Below are positions 9,332 to 18,573 of a stretch of 34,257 bases of DNA, piece after piece. This DNA comes from Neisseria sp. MVDL19-042950 (GTDB lineage Bacteria > Pseudomonadota > Gammaproteobacteria > Burkholderiales > Neisseriaceae): positions 1 through 34,257 of the forward strand of contig NZ_JAUKWH010000016.1 in assembly GCF_030504625.1 (NCBI RefSeq), written 5' to 3'. The position numbers and the translations under genes were made by a program. The notes under the pieces are model-generated. The model did not search any database. It was not told the origin of the DNA and worked only from the letters and a program-made list of their open reading frames with translations. How positions within the stretch are numbered: the stretch's first letter is position 1; every line of letters begins with the position of its first letter.

Positions 9332-10873
9332 ATGTCTTTTCTAGACAGGGAAAATACCGTTGCCAAAGCGGATTTCAACCGTTGGCTGGTTCCGCCCGCG
9401 GCATTGGCGGTTCATTTATCCATCGGGCAGATTTATGCCTATTCCGTGTTCAATGCCCCGTTAACCAAAATCATCGGCATCACAGAACCGGTTTCCGGCG
9501 ATTGGAAGCTGGCTACCGTGGGATGGATTTTCAGTATCGCGCTGGCCGTGCTGGGCGCATCGGCTGCGTTGTTCGGCACTTGGATGGAGCGGGTAGGCCC
9601 GCGTAAGGCAATGTTTGTGGCCGCGTGTTGTTTCGGCTCGGGTTTTTTGGTTTCCGCTTTGGGCGTGCATACGCATAATCTTTGGCTGCTGTATCTGGGA
9701 AACGGCGTGCTCGGCGGCGTGGGTTTGGGGTTGGGCTATATCGGGCCGGTGTCGACCTTAATGAAATGGTTTCCCGACAAACCCGGCATGGCAACCGGTT
9801 TGGCCATTATGGGCTTCGGCGGCGGCGCGATGCTGGCCTCGCCGCTTTCCGTGGCGTTGATGAATTTCTTCGGCAGCCCGGTTTCCACCGGCGTGGCCGA
9901 AACGTTTGTGGTGCTGGGGATTTTTTATTTTGTTTTTATGATGTTCGGCGTGTTTACCATCCGCGTGCCTGCCGAAAACTGGCGGCCCAAAGGTTTTGTG
10001 CCGCCGGTAAAGAACAAAAAACTGGTCAGCAAAAACCATGTGAACGCGGGCCAAGCGGTGAAAACGCCGCAGTTTTGGCTGCTGTTTTGGATTTTATGCC
10101 TGAACGTAACGGCGGGCATCGGCGTGTTGGGGCAGGCTTCGGTGATGATTCAGGAATTGTTTTCCGAAACATCGGTCGGCAAAAGTGCGGCGGTTAGCGC
10201 GGCAGCTGCGGCGGGTTTTGTGGGTTTGCTCAGCCTGTTTAATATGGGCGGCCGCTTTTTCTGGTCGAGTATTTCCGACAAAATCGGCCGTAAAAACACT
10301 TATACGGTGTTTTTCGTGCTGGGTTCGCTGCTGTATTTCGCCGTGCCTTCTTTGGGCGAGAGCGGAAACAAAACGCTGTTCGTTATCGGTTTTTGTGTGA
10401 TTATGTCGATGTATGGCGGCGGATTTGCGGCGATTCCGGCTTATCTGAAAGATTTGTTCGGCACGTTGCAGGTAGGCGCGATTCACGGTCGTTTATTGCT
10501 GGCATGGTCCGCCGCCGCCGTGCTCGGCCCCGTGCTGGTGAACTATATCCGCCAAAGCCAGATTGACGGCGGCGTACCTGCGGCACAGGCTTACAGCATT
10601 ACCATGTATATCATGGCGGCTTTGCTGGTGGCCGGGCTGCTGTGCAACCTGTGGGTAAAACCCGTGCATGAAAAATACCACGACAAAAGCGTGAAAGAAG
10701 CGGCGGAGAGCCATAACCCTTCCGATGAAACTACGCTTTCCGATGCTTATCTGGCGGTAGATAAAGTTTCGCACGGCGGCATGAAAGTATGGTCGCGCTG
10801 GGCGTTGGCTGCTGTGCCGCTCAGTTATGGCGTGGTGATGGTGTTTGCGAAAGTGATGGATTTGTTCCGCTAA
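9332..10873 (+). CDS. MFS carrier of the OFA (oxalate/formate antiporter-like) family
   Basis: This inner-membrane transporter of 513 residues has about 12 helices. Its N-terminus (HLSIGQIYAYSVFNAPLTKIIG), the first cytoplasmic loop (WMERVGPRKAMF) and GYIGPVSTLMKWFPDKPGMATG are hallmarks of the OFA group, which exchanges small carboxylates or is of unknown substrate (E. coli YhjX). The second half repeats the pattern (FFWSSISDKIGRKNTY). AAGGAAAA stands 6-8 bases before the ATG. No metabolic gene adjoins it, so the substrate cannot be inferred. One extra hydrophobic helix at the C-terminus (LAAVPLSYGVVMVFAKVM) follows a long charged loop. Confidence 0.88.
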   Translation: MSFLDRENTVAKADFNRWLVPPAALAVHLSIGQIYAYSVFNAPLTKIIGITEPVSGDWKLATVGWIFSIALAVLGASAALFGTWMERVGPRKAMFVAACCFGSGFLVSALGVHTHNLWLLYLGNGVLGGVGLGLGYIGPVSTLMKWFPDKPGMATGLAIMGFGGGAMLASPLSVALMNFFGSPVSTGVAETFVVLGIFYFVFMMFGVFTIRVPAENWRPKGFVPPVKNKKLVSKNHVNAGQAVKTPQFWLLFWILCLNVTAGIGVLGQASVMIQELFSETSVGKSAAVSAAAAAGFVGLLSLFNMGGRFFWSSISDKIGRKNTYTVFFVLGSLLYFAVPSLGESGNKTLFVIGFCVIMSMYGGGFAAIPAYLKDLFGTLQVGAIHGRLLLAWSAAAVLGPVLVNYIRQSQIDGGVPAAQAYSITMYIMAALLVAGLLCNLWVKPVHEKYHDKSVKEAAESHNPSDETTLSDAYLAVDKVSHGGMKVWSRWALAAVPLSYGVVMVFAKVMDLFR

Positions 10874-10895
10874 CTTTTACCTTGCTTTCTTCGGC

Positions 10896-10901
10896 TATAA
10901 T
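10896..10901 (+). promoter_or_regulatory. -10 box upstream of recD
   Basis: A perfect TATAAT with no good -35. The predicted start falls inside the uptake-sequence hairpin that follows at once. Confidence 0.3.
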
Positions 10902-10903
10902 TC

Positions 10904-10933
10904 AGGCCGTCTGAAACTTTTCAGACGGCCTTT
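10904..10933 (+). terminator. DUS-pair terminator after the OFA transporter
   Basis: AGGCCGTCTGAAA at 10904-10916 and its complement at 10919-10931 form a 13-bp stem with a 2-base loop, followed by TT. It closes the transporter unit 30 bases after the stop. Confidence 0.7.
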
Positions 10934-10952
10934 CGTATCCGGAGATAGAGAA

Positions 10953-12710
10953 ATGACTACTGCTTTGCCATCCGACCCCGACCAAGCCGCTGCCGAAGCT
11001 GCCGTTGCCTTGCTCGAACGCCATGCTCCCGCCGATGCCGCCGTTGCCGCCCCTTATATTCCGCGCCTGTTTGCCGCCCTGCAAGACGGGCATTCGTTTA
11101 TTTGGGTAGACAACCGCGAAGCGGCAGAGCTGGCTGCGGCCTCAAATGTGGTCGGCAAAGGAGAGGGCATGCCGCTGGTGTTGGACGGCAAACGGCTTTT
11201 TCTCGGCCGCATGTGGCAGCTCGAACGCGATTTGGCGGCGGAAATCGTGCGGTTGGCAGTGGCGGAAGTTGAAGCGGCGGATTGGTTGCAGGCAGGGCGG
11301 AATTTGGCGGAATGGTTCGGCGAAAAAGGCAGCGAAGGCCAGCGTGATGCGGCGGCTTTGGCGTTGTTGCAGCCGTTTATGCTGATCAGCGGCGGCCCCG
11401 GCACGGGCAAAACCACCACGGTGGCCAAGCTGCTCGGCCTTTTGTGCGGAAACAATACGCAACTGCCCCGAATCGCGTTGGCAGCACCCACGGGCAAAGC
11501 CGCCGCGCACATGGCACGGGCGTTGCATAAAGCGTTAAACCGGTTTGAACTGCCCGAAAAAGCCAAGCGGCATTTGCTGCAACTCGAAGGCCAAACCGTT
11601 CACCGCCTGCTCAAGTTAAGGCCGCCGCAGATGCAGCCGCTGTTTGATCGGGAACGACCGTTACCGCTGGATATTCTGGTGGTGGATGAAGCCTCGATGT
11701 TGGATGTGTCGCTGCTATTGCATTTGCTGCGTGCCGTTCCTCAGGGATGTCGCGTGATTTTGCTGGGCGATGAAAACCAGTTGCCTTCGGTGGGCGCGGG
11801 GGCGGTGCTGGCGGAATTGGCGCAAGAAACGGTGCTGGATTCGGATACGGCGCAAGAGCTTGCCGCCATGCTGCCGCAGCACGGATTTGCCGTTGCCGAT
11901 CATCCGCCGCCGTTGTCGCAGAACGTAGGCCGTCTGAAAACCAGCCACCGTTTCGGTGAAAACAGCGGCATCGGCTGTTTGGCACGGGCGGTAGTGGAGG
12001 GCGATGCCGAAACCGCATGGGCGCAGTTTGCCCGTTTCCCCGCCGAGTTGGAGGTGCGTGCAGGCAGCATCAGGCAGCAGGCGGAATGGCTGTATGGCAA
12101 GCACGCCGATTATTGGCAGGCTGTGGATGCAGGCGATGTGAAGAAGGCGTTTGAACATCAAACCGACGCTGTAGTATTGGCGGCATGGCGCGATGATGCG
12201 GCGGCCTTTAACGAGGAATACCGCCGCTGCCTGCAACGCTACGGGCGCGCCCGTGCCGATGTGCAGTGGTTTGCGGGGCAGGCGGTGATGATTACGCGTA
12301 ACGATTATGCATTGGATGTGTTTAACGGCGATATCGGCTTGGTGATGCCGGATGATGCCGCTCCCGATATGTTGGCGGCTTATTTCCCAAGTGCGGAAAG
12401 TTACCGCAAAATCGCCCTCAGCCGCCTGCCTGCATATGAAACCGCATTTGCGCTGACCGTACATAAAAGCCAAGGTTCGGAGTATCGGGAAGTGTGGCTG
12501 CTGCCGCCTTCACCGGAAAACGGCGGCAGTGCGGAAAGTTTTTCCAGGGCCTTGCTTTATACCGCCGTTACCCGCGCCCGCGAGCGGTTTGTGTTTTGGG
12601 GCGCTCAGGCCGTTTTTCAGACGGCCTGCCGGGAAAGCGGCAACAGGCGGAGCGCTTTGCGTGAAATGATAGCCGAACGCTTTGCAGATTATGCGGCAAA
12701 CGGCGCGTGA
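10953..12710 (+). CDS. recD: Exodeoxyribonuclease V subunit RecD
   Basis: RecD is the 5'-3' helicase subunit of RecBCD, which processes double-strand ends and foreign linear DNA. The 585-residue superfamily 1 helicase shows Walker A GGPGTGKT at 147-154, DEAS at 245-248, GDENQLPSVGAGAVL, and the C-terminal motifs TVHKSQGSEYREVWLLPP and LLYTAVTRAR. GGAG lies upstream of the ATG. An uptake sequence is translated within the gene near 11930 (VGRLKTSHRF), and an imperfect inverted pair occurs near the end (12605-12631, QAVFQTACRE). recB and recC are not in the window. Confidence 0.95.
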   Translation: MTTALPSDPDQAAAEAAVALLERHAPADAAVAAPYIPRLFAALQDGHSFIWVDNREAAELAAASNVVGKGEGMPLVLDGKRLFLGRMWQLERDLAAEIVRLAVAEVEAADWLQAGRNLAEWFGEKGSEGQRDAAALALLQPFMLISGGPGTGKTTTVAKLLGLLCGNNTQLPRIALAAPTGKAAAHMARALHKALNRFELPEKAKRHLLQLEGQTVHRLLKLRPPQMQPLFDRERPLPLDILVVDEASMLDVSLLLHLLRAVPQGCRVILLGDENQLPSVGAGAVLAELAQETVLDSDTAQELAAMLPQHGFAVADHPPPLSQNVGRLKTSHRFGENSGIGCLARAVVEGDAETAWAQFARFPAELEVRAGSIRQQAEWLYGKHADYWQAVDAGDVKKAFEHQTDAVVLAAWRDDAAAFNEEYRRCLQRYGRARADVQWFAGQAVMITRNDYALDVFNGDIGLVMPDDAAPDMLAAYFPSAESYRKIALSRLPAYETAFALTVHKSQGSEYREVWLLPPSPENGGSAESFSRALLYTAVTRARERFVFWGAQAVFQTACRESGNRRSALREMIAERFADYAANGA

Positions 12711-12748
12711 GCCGGACGGTAAAACAGGTTTGAAGGAAAACTTTTAAG

Positions 12749-13375
12749 ATGACGGCTTTCTTAAACGGATTCATGATTTCAGCAGGTTTGATCGTTGCCA
12801 TCGGCGCACAAAATGCGTTCGTATTGCGAAAAGGGCTGCTGAAACAAAATGTCGGTGTGGTGGTTTCCTTGTGTTGGCTGTGCGATGTGGCGCTTATCGG
12901 TTTGGGGGTGTTCGGTATTTCCGCGCTGCTTGCGGACAATGTGTACGCAACCGTTGCCTTATCGCTGGCCGGAGGATTGTTTTTGCTGGTGTATGGCGCA
13001 CTCAGCCTCAGACGTGCTTATCGGGGCGGCGGGCATCTTTCGATAGCGGGAGGGGCGGATACGGCCACGCCGTCGGCATTACAGGCGGCAGCCGCCACGC
13101 TTGCGTTGACTTTGCTTAATCCGCATGTTTACGTGGATACCGTGATATTGATCGGCGGCAGTGCGGCCGGTTTGTCCGAAGCGGATAAATTGAAATTTCT
13201 TATCGGTGCGGTAACGGCTTCTGCGGTATGGTTTTCAGGGGTGGGCTACGGAGCCCGTTTGCTGCAACCGCTGTTCCGCCGTGAACGGGTGTGGCAGATA
13301 CTGGATAGTTTGATTGCGGTAATGATGTTTTATTTGGCTTACGGCTTGTTCCGACAGGCGTATGGTTTGCTTTAG
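12749..13375 (+). CDS. LysE/ArgO-family amino acid exporter
   Basis: This inner-membrane exporter of 208 residues has about six helices. The family signatures are the start (GFMISAGLIVAIGAQNAFVLRKG) and the mid-protein LLNPHVYVDTVILIG. Relatives export lysine or arginine; the neisserial substrate is not known to me. It begins 38 bases after recD behind GAAGGAAAA, so it may be cotranscribed with recD, although there is no functional link. Confidence 0.9.
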   Translation: MTAFLNGFMISAGLIVAIGAQNAFVLRKGLLKQNVGVVVSLCWLCDVALIGLGVFGISALLADNVYATVALSLAGGLFLLVYGALSLRRAYRGGGHLSIAGGADTATPSALQAAAATLALTLLNPHVYVDTVILIGGSAAGLSEADKLKFLIGAVTASAVWFSGVGYGARLLQPLFRRERVWQILDSLIAVMMFYLAYGLFRQAYGLL

Positions 13376-13410
13376 CCGGCGGTCTCCGTATCCGGTGTTC
13401 GGAAAATCAG

Positions 13411-13442
13411 AAAAACCGGCATGCAGATGCAGCCGGTTTTTT
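13411..13442. terminator. Bidirectional terminator between the exporter and purF
   Basis: AAAAACCGGC at 13411-13420 pairs with 13432-13441. A and T tracts on the two sides let it serve both converging genes. It contains no uptake sequence. Confidence 0.8.
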
Positions 13443-13496
13443 ACAAGTGTTTTAAATTCAATAAAGTGTTTTAAGCATTTCAATCGTAAGAGAAGT

Positions 13497-15053
13497 TTAT
13501 CCATCCTCATCGTTTTCATTGCTGATTTGGATGCCGGATTCGACTTTTCCGGTCAGCAAATGGCTGACAACGGCAGCCGATTTCCCCGCCGACAATTGTT
13601 GCAGGTAATTTTCGTCGATATCGCCGCTTAAGTAGCAGCCGCTGAAGCATGAAGTATCGAAAGAGTCGATATTGGGGTTGAGTTTTCGAATCACTTCTTC
13701 CAATTCGTCGAGATTTTGGAACACGCAGCCGTCTGCGCTGATTTCACGGGAGATTTCGTCAACGGTGCGGTTGTTGGCAATCAATTCCTCGCGGGTAGGC
13801 ATGTCGATACCGTAAACATTCGGGAAGCGCACTTCGGGGGCGGCGGAAGCAAAATAAACTTTGCGCGCGCCGGATAAACGCACCATTTCTACGATTTCAC
13901 GGCTGGTGGTGCCGCGAACGATGGAATCGTCGACAAGTAAAACGCTTTTGCCTTTGAATTCGCATTCCATCGGGCTGAGTTTCTGGCGCACGGATTTCTT
14001 GCGGGTGGCTTGGCCGGGCATAATGAAAGTGCGGCCGATATAGCGGTTTTTAATCAAGCCTTCGCGGTAGGGTTTGCCTAAGTGGTGAGCGAGCTCCATC
14101 GCGCTGGGGCGGCTGGTGTCGGGCACGGGCATCACAACATCAATGTCGTCGATAGGCAGCTCTTGCTTCACTTTTTCAGCCAAAGTAACGCCCATGTTCA
14201 AGCGTGCCTGATATACGGATACGCCGTCGATAACGGAGTCGGGGCGGGCGAAGTAAACGTATTCAAACAGGCAGGGGCTGAGTTTGGGGTTTTTGGCACA
14301 TTGGCGTGAGAAAAATTCCCCCTCGAAAGTGATGAATACGGCCTCTCCGGGCGCGATATCGCGTTCCAAGTCGAAGGCCAAGCTGTTGAACGCCACCGAT
14401 TCGGATGCAACGGCATAAGATGTTTTGCCGTTTTCGTCGGTTTGCGTGCCCAGCGTGAGCGGCCGGATGCCGTAGGGATCGCGGAAAGCCACCATGCCGT
14501 AGCCTGCAATCAGGGCCACCACGCCGTATGCGCCGCGCACCCGTTTGTGCAATTCGGCCACGGCGTTGAAGATGTTGTCTACGCTTAAAATGTTGTTGGA
14601 GATATTGCTGGAGGAGCCGCTGACTTCGCGGCGCAATTCGTGTGCGAATACATTGAGCAGCACTTCGGAATCGGAGCAGGTGTTGATGTGGCGCAGATGT
14701 TTGTTGCAGACGTTTTCGTACAGCTCGTCGGTGTTGGTGAGGTTGCCGTTGTGCGCCAGCACGATGCCGAAAGGCGAGCTGACGTAAAACGGCTGCGATT
14801 CTGCGCTGCTGCCTGCATTGCCCGCAGTAGGGTAGCGGACGTGGGCAATGCCGGCATTGCCGGTTAATTCGCGCATGTTGCGGGTGCGGAAAACGTCGCG
14901 CACCATGCCCTTGCCTTTGTGCATATGGAAAATATTGCCTTCGGCGGTAACGATGCCTGCCGCATCCTGACCGCGGTGTTGCAGCATTTGCAAGCCGTCA
15001 TACAGGCTTTGGTTTACGGGTTGATGGCCTATCAGACCTAATACACCACACAT
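13497..15053 (-). CDS. purF: Amidophosphoribosyltransferase PurF
   Basis: PurF makes 5-phosphoribosylamine from PRPP and glutamine, the first committed step of purine synthesis. The 518-residue protein starts MCGVLGLIG, with Cys2 as the glutaminase nucleophile once Met is removed. HRGQDAAGI follows, and the PRPP-binding loop [10 protein letters not shown] is near residue 375. It ends the minus-strand folC-SPOR-cvpA-purF run, 20 bases after cvpA; the cvpA-purF pairing is common in proteobacteria. The in-gene gap and codon use look ordinary. Confidence 0.97.
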   Translation of the reverse strand: MCGVLGLIGHQPVNQSLYDGLQMLQHRGQDAAGIVTAEGNIFHMHKGKGMVRDVFRTRNMRELTGNAGIAHVRYPTAGNAGSSAESQPFYVSSPFGIVLAHNGNLTNTDELYENVCNKHLRHINTCSDSEVLLNVFAHELRREVSGSSSNISNNILSVDNIFNAVAELHKRVRGAYGVVALIAGYGMVAFRDPYGIRPLTLGTQTDENGKTSYAVASESVAFNSLAFDLERDIAPGEAVFITFEGEFFSRQCAKNPKLSPCLFEYVYFARPDSVIDGVSVYQARLNMGVTLAEKVKQELPIDDIDVVMPVPDTSRPSAMELAHHLGKPYREGLIKNRYIGRTFIMPGQATRKKSVRQKLSPMECEFKGKSVLLVDDSIVRGTTSREIVEMVRLSGARKVYFASAAPEVRFPNVYGIDMPTREELIANNRTVDEISREISADGCVFQNLDELEEVIRKLNPNIDSFDTSCFSGCYLSGDIDENYLQQLSAGKSAAVVSHLLTGKVESGIQISNENDEDG

Positions 15054-15073
15054 TTTTTAAGATTCTCCAGAGA

Positions 15074-15571
15074 TTAAAGCGTCGGATACTGAATTTTATC
15101 GGCCACCACCGGCGGCAGATAAGGCACGGCGAGCTGCGCCAAGGCTTCGAAATATACTGCGCTGAACGATTGCTGCCAGTCGGATGTTTGCGGCAAATCG
15201 GTAAACGAGCAGATTAAGACGGCCAACGTAACCAGCAAAACGCCTTTGGCTGCGCCGAAAACCCCGCCGAGCATGCGGTTGATGCTGCCCAAGCCCATTG
15301 CCGATACCGCCGAAGTGAGCAGCGAGCGTAAAAAATGCTGCACAAGCCATGCAGCAAAAAACAATAACACAAAGGATAAGGCTACGGCCAAACCGTGCGG
15401 GTTTACCGAACTGAAGGCGATGTCGGCAAAAGGCACGGCAAACATTTTGGCGATGATGAAAGCCGCAATCCATGTGATCAGCGAGGTGATTTCGGTAATC
15501 ACGCCGCGCACCATGGAAACGATGATGCTGACGGCGATCACACCCAAAGCGAGAATATCGAATATTGCCAT
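15074..15571 (-). CDS. cvpA: CvpA family membrane protein
   Basis: This 165-residue inner-membrane protein has about four helices. It opens MAIFDILALGVIAVSIIVSMVRGVITEITSLITWIAAF and includes GSINRMLGGVFGAAKGVLLVTLAVLI, the conserved CvpA core. CvpA was named for its need in colicin V export in E. coli, and its broader role in envelope homeostasis is unsettled. The ATG lies two bases after the stop of the SPOR gene and has no clear Shine-Dalgarno sequence, so translation coupling is likely. Confidence 0.93.
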   Translation of the reverse strand: MAIFDILALGVIAVSIIVSMVRGVITEITSLITWIAAFIIAKMFAVPFADIAFSSVNPHGLAVALSFVLLFFAAWLVQHFLRSLLTSAVSAMGLGSINRMLGGVFGAAKGVLLVTLAVLICSFTDLPQTSDWQQSFSAVYFEALAQLAVPYLPPVVADKIQYPTL

Positions 15572-15573
15572 TT

Positions 15574-16758
15574 TTATTGACCAATCACGATGCCGTCCAC
15601 ACCGTTTCGGCGGAGTTTGCTCAGGGCGCGGTTTGCCGCATCCCGATCGGGGTAGCTGCTCGTGCGCACGCGGTAGATTTTGCCTTTGCTGGTTTGGGCT
15701 TCGCTGACGTATGCGCTTACACCGGCATCGGCGAGTTTTTGCTGTATGTGTTTGGCCTGATCGCGGCTGCTGTACGCTCCGGCCTGAATGATGGCTTTGC
15801 CGCTTGAAGCCTGTTTGCCTTCCAAAATGGTTTTGGGATCGCTTTTTTCAGACGGCCCTGATTTGTTGTTTAAAGCGTCTTCTGCGTTTTTCCGGCTTTC
15901 CGCCTGCTGTTTTTTCTTGGCGGCTTCCGCTGCACGTTTGTCGGCTTCCGCTTTGGCTTTGAGGCGGTTTGCTTCGCGTTCGGCCTGTTTTTTGCGCTCC
16001 GCTTCTTTGGCTGCCTGTTCCCGGGCTTTTTGCTGTTTGGCTTCTTCGGCTTTTTTCTGCTCGTGCAATTTTTGTTGTTCGGCTGCCGCCTGTCTCTGTT
16101 CGGCTTGCTTTTTGGCTGCGGCGCGTTCGGCGGCTTTCCTTGCTTCGGCGGCTTTTTGTTCCGCCTGTGCTTTCGAATCAGGCTCTACACGGTTGTTGAT
16201 GACGACTACCGGCGGCGGGGCGGTATCTTCCTCGGCTTCGGCAGGCTTGGGCTCGACGGGTTTGGGTTTCGGTTTGGGGGGGGCGACCGGTTTGGCTTGC
16301 TCAACGGCTTTCGGCCGTACGATCGGTTTGGGGGGGGCGGTTTTTTCCGGCGCGGTATCGGGCATGGGTTCCAACACCGGTTCGGGTGCGGGTTGTGCCG
16401 TTTCCTGCTGTTCGAGCAAAGGGTTGTTCAATTCGGTTTGCTTGGTGTTGCCGGCAGGAGTAGGCTCCAACACGACGGCAGGCGATAAATCGGAAGCGTC
16501 GTCTTCGGCGGCGGGTTGGTTATCAATGGAAATTTTCGGCACATCTTCGGAGGCCGTCTGAACGGACGAAGCGGACTTTTCGATGCTGATGTTTTGGGCG
16601 GTTTCGTCCTGCTCGTCGCCTTGGTTCAAAACTTTCGCCAGCAGAATGCCTGCTAGCACAACCAGTACCGAAGCACCGACCAAACGGCGGCGGTTTTTGC
16701 GTTTCAGCTGTTCGTATTCGCTTAAAGAGCTTAAGCGGTTGCGGTTGTTTGCTGCCAT
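15574..16758 (-). CDS. SPOR-domain cell-envelope protein (FtsN/DedD-like layout)
   Basis: The 394-residue protein has a short basic cytoplasmic tail, one membrane helix (about 25-45, LVGASVLVVLAGILLAKVL), a Pro-rich stretch, a long Ala/Lys/Glu/Gln coiled-coil region (about 190-300) and a C-terminal SPOR domain (about 318-394, AIIQAGAYSSRDQAKHIQQKL...). SPOR domains bind denuded glycan strands at division septa, so a role in division or cell separation is likely. From memory, a gonococcal gene beside folC called tpc (tetrapac) affects cell separation; this may be its counterpart, but I cannot confirm it. Two C8 tracts lie in the Pro-rich region (16276-16283 and 16330-16337 on the plus strand as G8). 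Two uptake cores (near 15846 and 16552) are translated. Confidence 0.88.
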   Translation of the reverse strand: MAANNRNRLSSLSEYEQLKRKNRRRLVGASVLVVLAGILLAKVLNQGDEQDETAQNISIEKSASSVQTASEDVPKISIDNQPAAEDDASDLSPAVVLEPTPAGNTKQTELNNPLLEQQETAQPAPEPVLEPMPDTAPEKTAPPKPIVRPKAVEQAKPVAPPKPKPKPVEPKPAEAEEDTAPPPVVVINNRVEPDSKAQAEQKAAEARKAAERAAAKKQAEQRQAAAEQQKLHEQKKAEEAKQQKAREQAAKEAERKKQAEREANRLKAKAEADKRAAEAAKKKQQAESRKNAEDALNNKSGPSEKSDPKTILEGKQASSGKAIIQAGAYSSRDQAKHIQQKLADAGVSAYVSEAQTSKGKIYRVRTSSYPDRDAANRALSKLRRNGVDGIVIGQ

Positions 16759-16770
16759 GTTTGAACCCTG

Positions 16771-18057
16771 TTACAGCGTCGCCATCACTTCGGCAACGGT
16801 GTGGAATGAACCGAAAACGATAATTCTATCATTTTCCGAAGAAGCCGCCAAAGCAGCTTGGAAGGCCGTCTGAACATTGTCAAAACGTGTAATGTTTTCA
16901 ATGTTGTGTTCTGACAATTTTTGACTCAAAGCGGCAATATCCATACCGCGCGGCAGATGGAGCGGGGCGATGTACCATTCGTCGAACTGGTCTTTAACGA
17001 TATCCAGCACTTGATCGATGTCTTTGTCGGCCAGAATGCTGAACACGGCGGTGCGTTTTTGGGCGAACGGCAGTGCTATCAACCCTTGCCGCAAGGCGCG
17101 GGCGGCGTGCGGGTTGTGGCCTACGTCGAGAATCACCAGCGGCCGGCCGGGCAGCACTTGGAAGCGGCCGGGGTTGCTGACGAGCAGCAGGCCGCGTTTG
17201 ATGGAGCCGATGTCGATGGGCAGTTTGTCGTTCAGGCATTCGATAACGGCCAGTGCGCAGGCGGCGTTGTTCAGTTGGTATGCGCCGCGCAGGGCGGGAA
17301 TCGGCAGGGCGTTGCGGTTGCGTTTGAGGCCGTCTGAAAACACTTGGCCGGATTGCGGGTGGAAATGGAACGACCATTGCTGCTGTTCGAGTTTGCTGAA
17401 ATCGAAATCGCGCTTGATCAGCAACAGTTCCGCGCCGATATTTTCGGCATGTTGCCGCAGGGATTCGGGCGGTGGGTTTTGGCCGCAGATGGCGGGTTTG
17501 CCGCTGCGGAACACGCCTGCTTTTTCGTAGCCGACTTGTTCGACGGTGTCGCCCAAGAAGGATTGGTGATCCAAATCGATGCTGGTAACGACGGCGCAGT
17601 CGGCATCGAAAATATTAACGGCATCCAAGCGGCCGCCCAAGCCGACTTCGAGCACCATCACGTCGACTTGTTCGCGCATGAAAATATCGACGGCGGCTAA
17701 GGTGTTGAACTCGAAATAAGTCAGCGAAATATCGCCGCGCGCGGCTTCGATGCGCTCGAACGAGGCGACGATGGTGTCGTCGCTTACAGGCTCGGCGTTG
17801 ACGGCGATGCGTTCGTTGAATTTGAGCAGGTGCGGGCTGGTGAGGGTGCCGACTTTGAAGCCTGCCTGTTTGTAAATCTGGCTAAGAAAGGCGCAGACGG
17901 AACCTTTGCCGTTGGTGCCTGCCACGACGATCACGGGGCATTGCGGGTTGAGGTTCATGGCGGCTTTGACTTCGCCGACGCGCGACAAGCCCATGTCGAT
18001 CAGGCCGGCGCTGTGTGCGGTTTCGAGATGTGATAACCAGTCGTTGAGTGTTTTCAT
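16771..18057 (-). CDS. folC: Bifunctional folylpolyglutamate/dihydrofolate synthase FolC
   Basis: FolC joins glutamate to dihydropteroate and adds the polyglutamate tail to folates. The 428-residue Mur-ligase-fold protein has the ATP loop GTNGKGS at 47-53 and TSPHLLKFNERIAVN, followed by GGRLDAVN and TSIDLDHQSFLGDT, as expected. ATG 18057 gives the normal length; an in-frame extension to 18120 would read through an uptake sequence. It is followed after 12 bases by the SPOR gene. Two uptake cores are translated inside it (near 16866 and 17331). Confidence 0.95.
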   Translation of the reverse strand: MKTLNDWLSHLETAHSAGLIDMGLSRVGEVKAAMNLNPQCPVIVVAGTNGKGSVCAFLSQIYKQAGFKVGTLTSPHLLKFNERIAVNAEPVSDDTIVASFERIEAARGDISLTYFEFNTLAAVDIFMREQVDVMVLEVGLGGRLDAVNIFDADCAVVTSIDLDHQSFLGDTVEQVGYEKAGVFRSGKPAICGQNPPPESLRQHAENIGAELLLIKRDFDFSKLEQQQWSFHFHPQSGQVFSDGLKRNRNALPIPALRGAYQLNNAACALAVIECLNDKLPIDIGSIKRGLLLVSNPGRFQVLPGRPLVILDVGHNPHAARALRQGLIALPFAQKRTAVFSILADKDIDQVLDIVKDQFDEWYIAPLHLPRGMDIAALSQKLSEHNIENITRFDNVQTAFQAALAASSENDRIIVFGSFHTVAEVMATL

Positions 18058-18078
18058 GATGGTGTTGTGTCGGTGTGT

Positions 18079-18144
18079 GAGGCCGTCTGAAAACCAGCAA
18101 AGCGTGTTTTGGCGAAACACGCAAAGCGTGTTTTCAGACGGCCT
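18079..18144 (-). terminator. DUS-pair with nested hairpin upstream of folC
   Basis: Outer arms GAGGCCGTCTGAAAA (18079-18093) and TTTTCAGACGGCCT (18131-18144) enclose an inner hairpin (GCGTGTTTT, 18102-18110, with AAACACGC, 18115-18122) and a repeat of AAAGCGTGTTTT. It lies after the YgfX-like gene and before folC on the minus strand. Confidence 0.6.
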
Positions 18145-18147
18145 GTT

Positions 18148-18570
18148 TTATGGTTTCGGTTGCCCCCAGCGCGCCCATACGAGCAGGCGGCGGTAGCTTT
18201 CGCGGTCGGTCATGTCGGGCAGGATGAACTGCCGAATCTGCCGGTCGCCCAAGTCCCATTTTAAAAACAGGGCGTAGCGGGAAATCAGGCTGCCTGCGCA
18301 CAGGCTGGCGGTAAAGGCAGTTTGTTCGCTGCCGACGAAAACGGCGGCGTTTCCCTGCCTGCTGACGGCGATCTTGTGTATGGCATCGTGTCGGCGCAGT
18401 TTTTGCGTCTGCCAAGCCCATGCGAATGCGGCGGATAAAAGCAGCAGGCCGATGATGCGGAACGTGCCGTAAAAGGAGAACAAACAGGTGGCGGCCGCCC
18501 AGATGTGCAGTAAAACGGTCAGCACGAGGCCGGTTTTCGAGTGCTTGAGGGCCGTCTGAAAAGCCTGCAT
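18148..18570 (-). CDS. Small membrane protein resembling YgfX
   Basis: The protein has 140 residues. Two membrane helices lie near 15-50 (LVLTVLLHIWAAATCLF and FRIIGLLLLSAAFAWAW), and a soluble tail of beta character ends with LPDMTDRESYRRLLVWARWG. This layout and the tail resemble the YgfX/CptA family, proposed in E. coli to be membrane toxins paired with SdhE. No sdhE partner is next to it here, so toxin activity should not be assumed. It starts three bases after the stop of the upstream gene. The start region overlaps an uptake sequence encoding FQTAL. Confidence 0.6.
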   Translation of the reverse strand: MQAFQTALKHSKTGLVLTVLLHIWAAATCLFSFYGTFRIIGLLLLSAAFAWAWQTQKLRRHDAIHKIAVSRQGNAAVFVGSEQTAFTASLCAGSLISRYALFLKWDLGDRQIRQFILPDMTDRESYRRLLVWARWGQPKP

Positions 18571-18573
18571 GGT

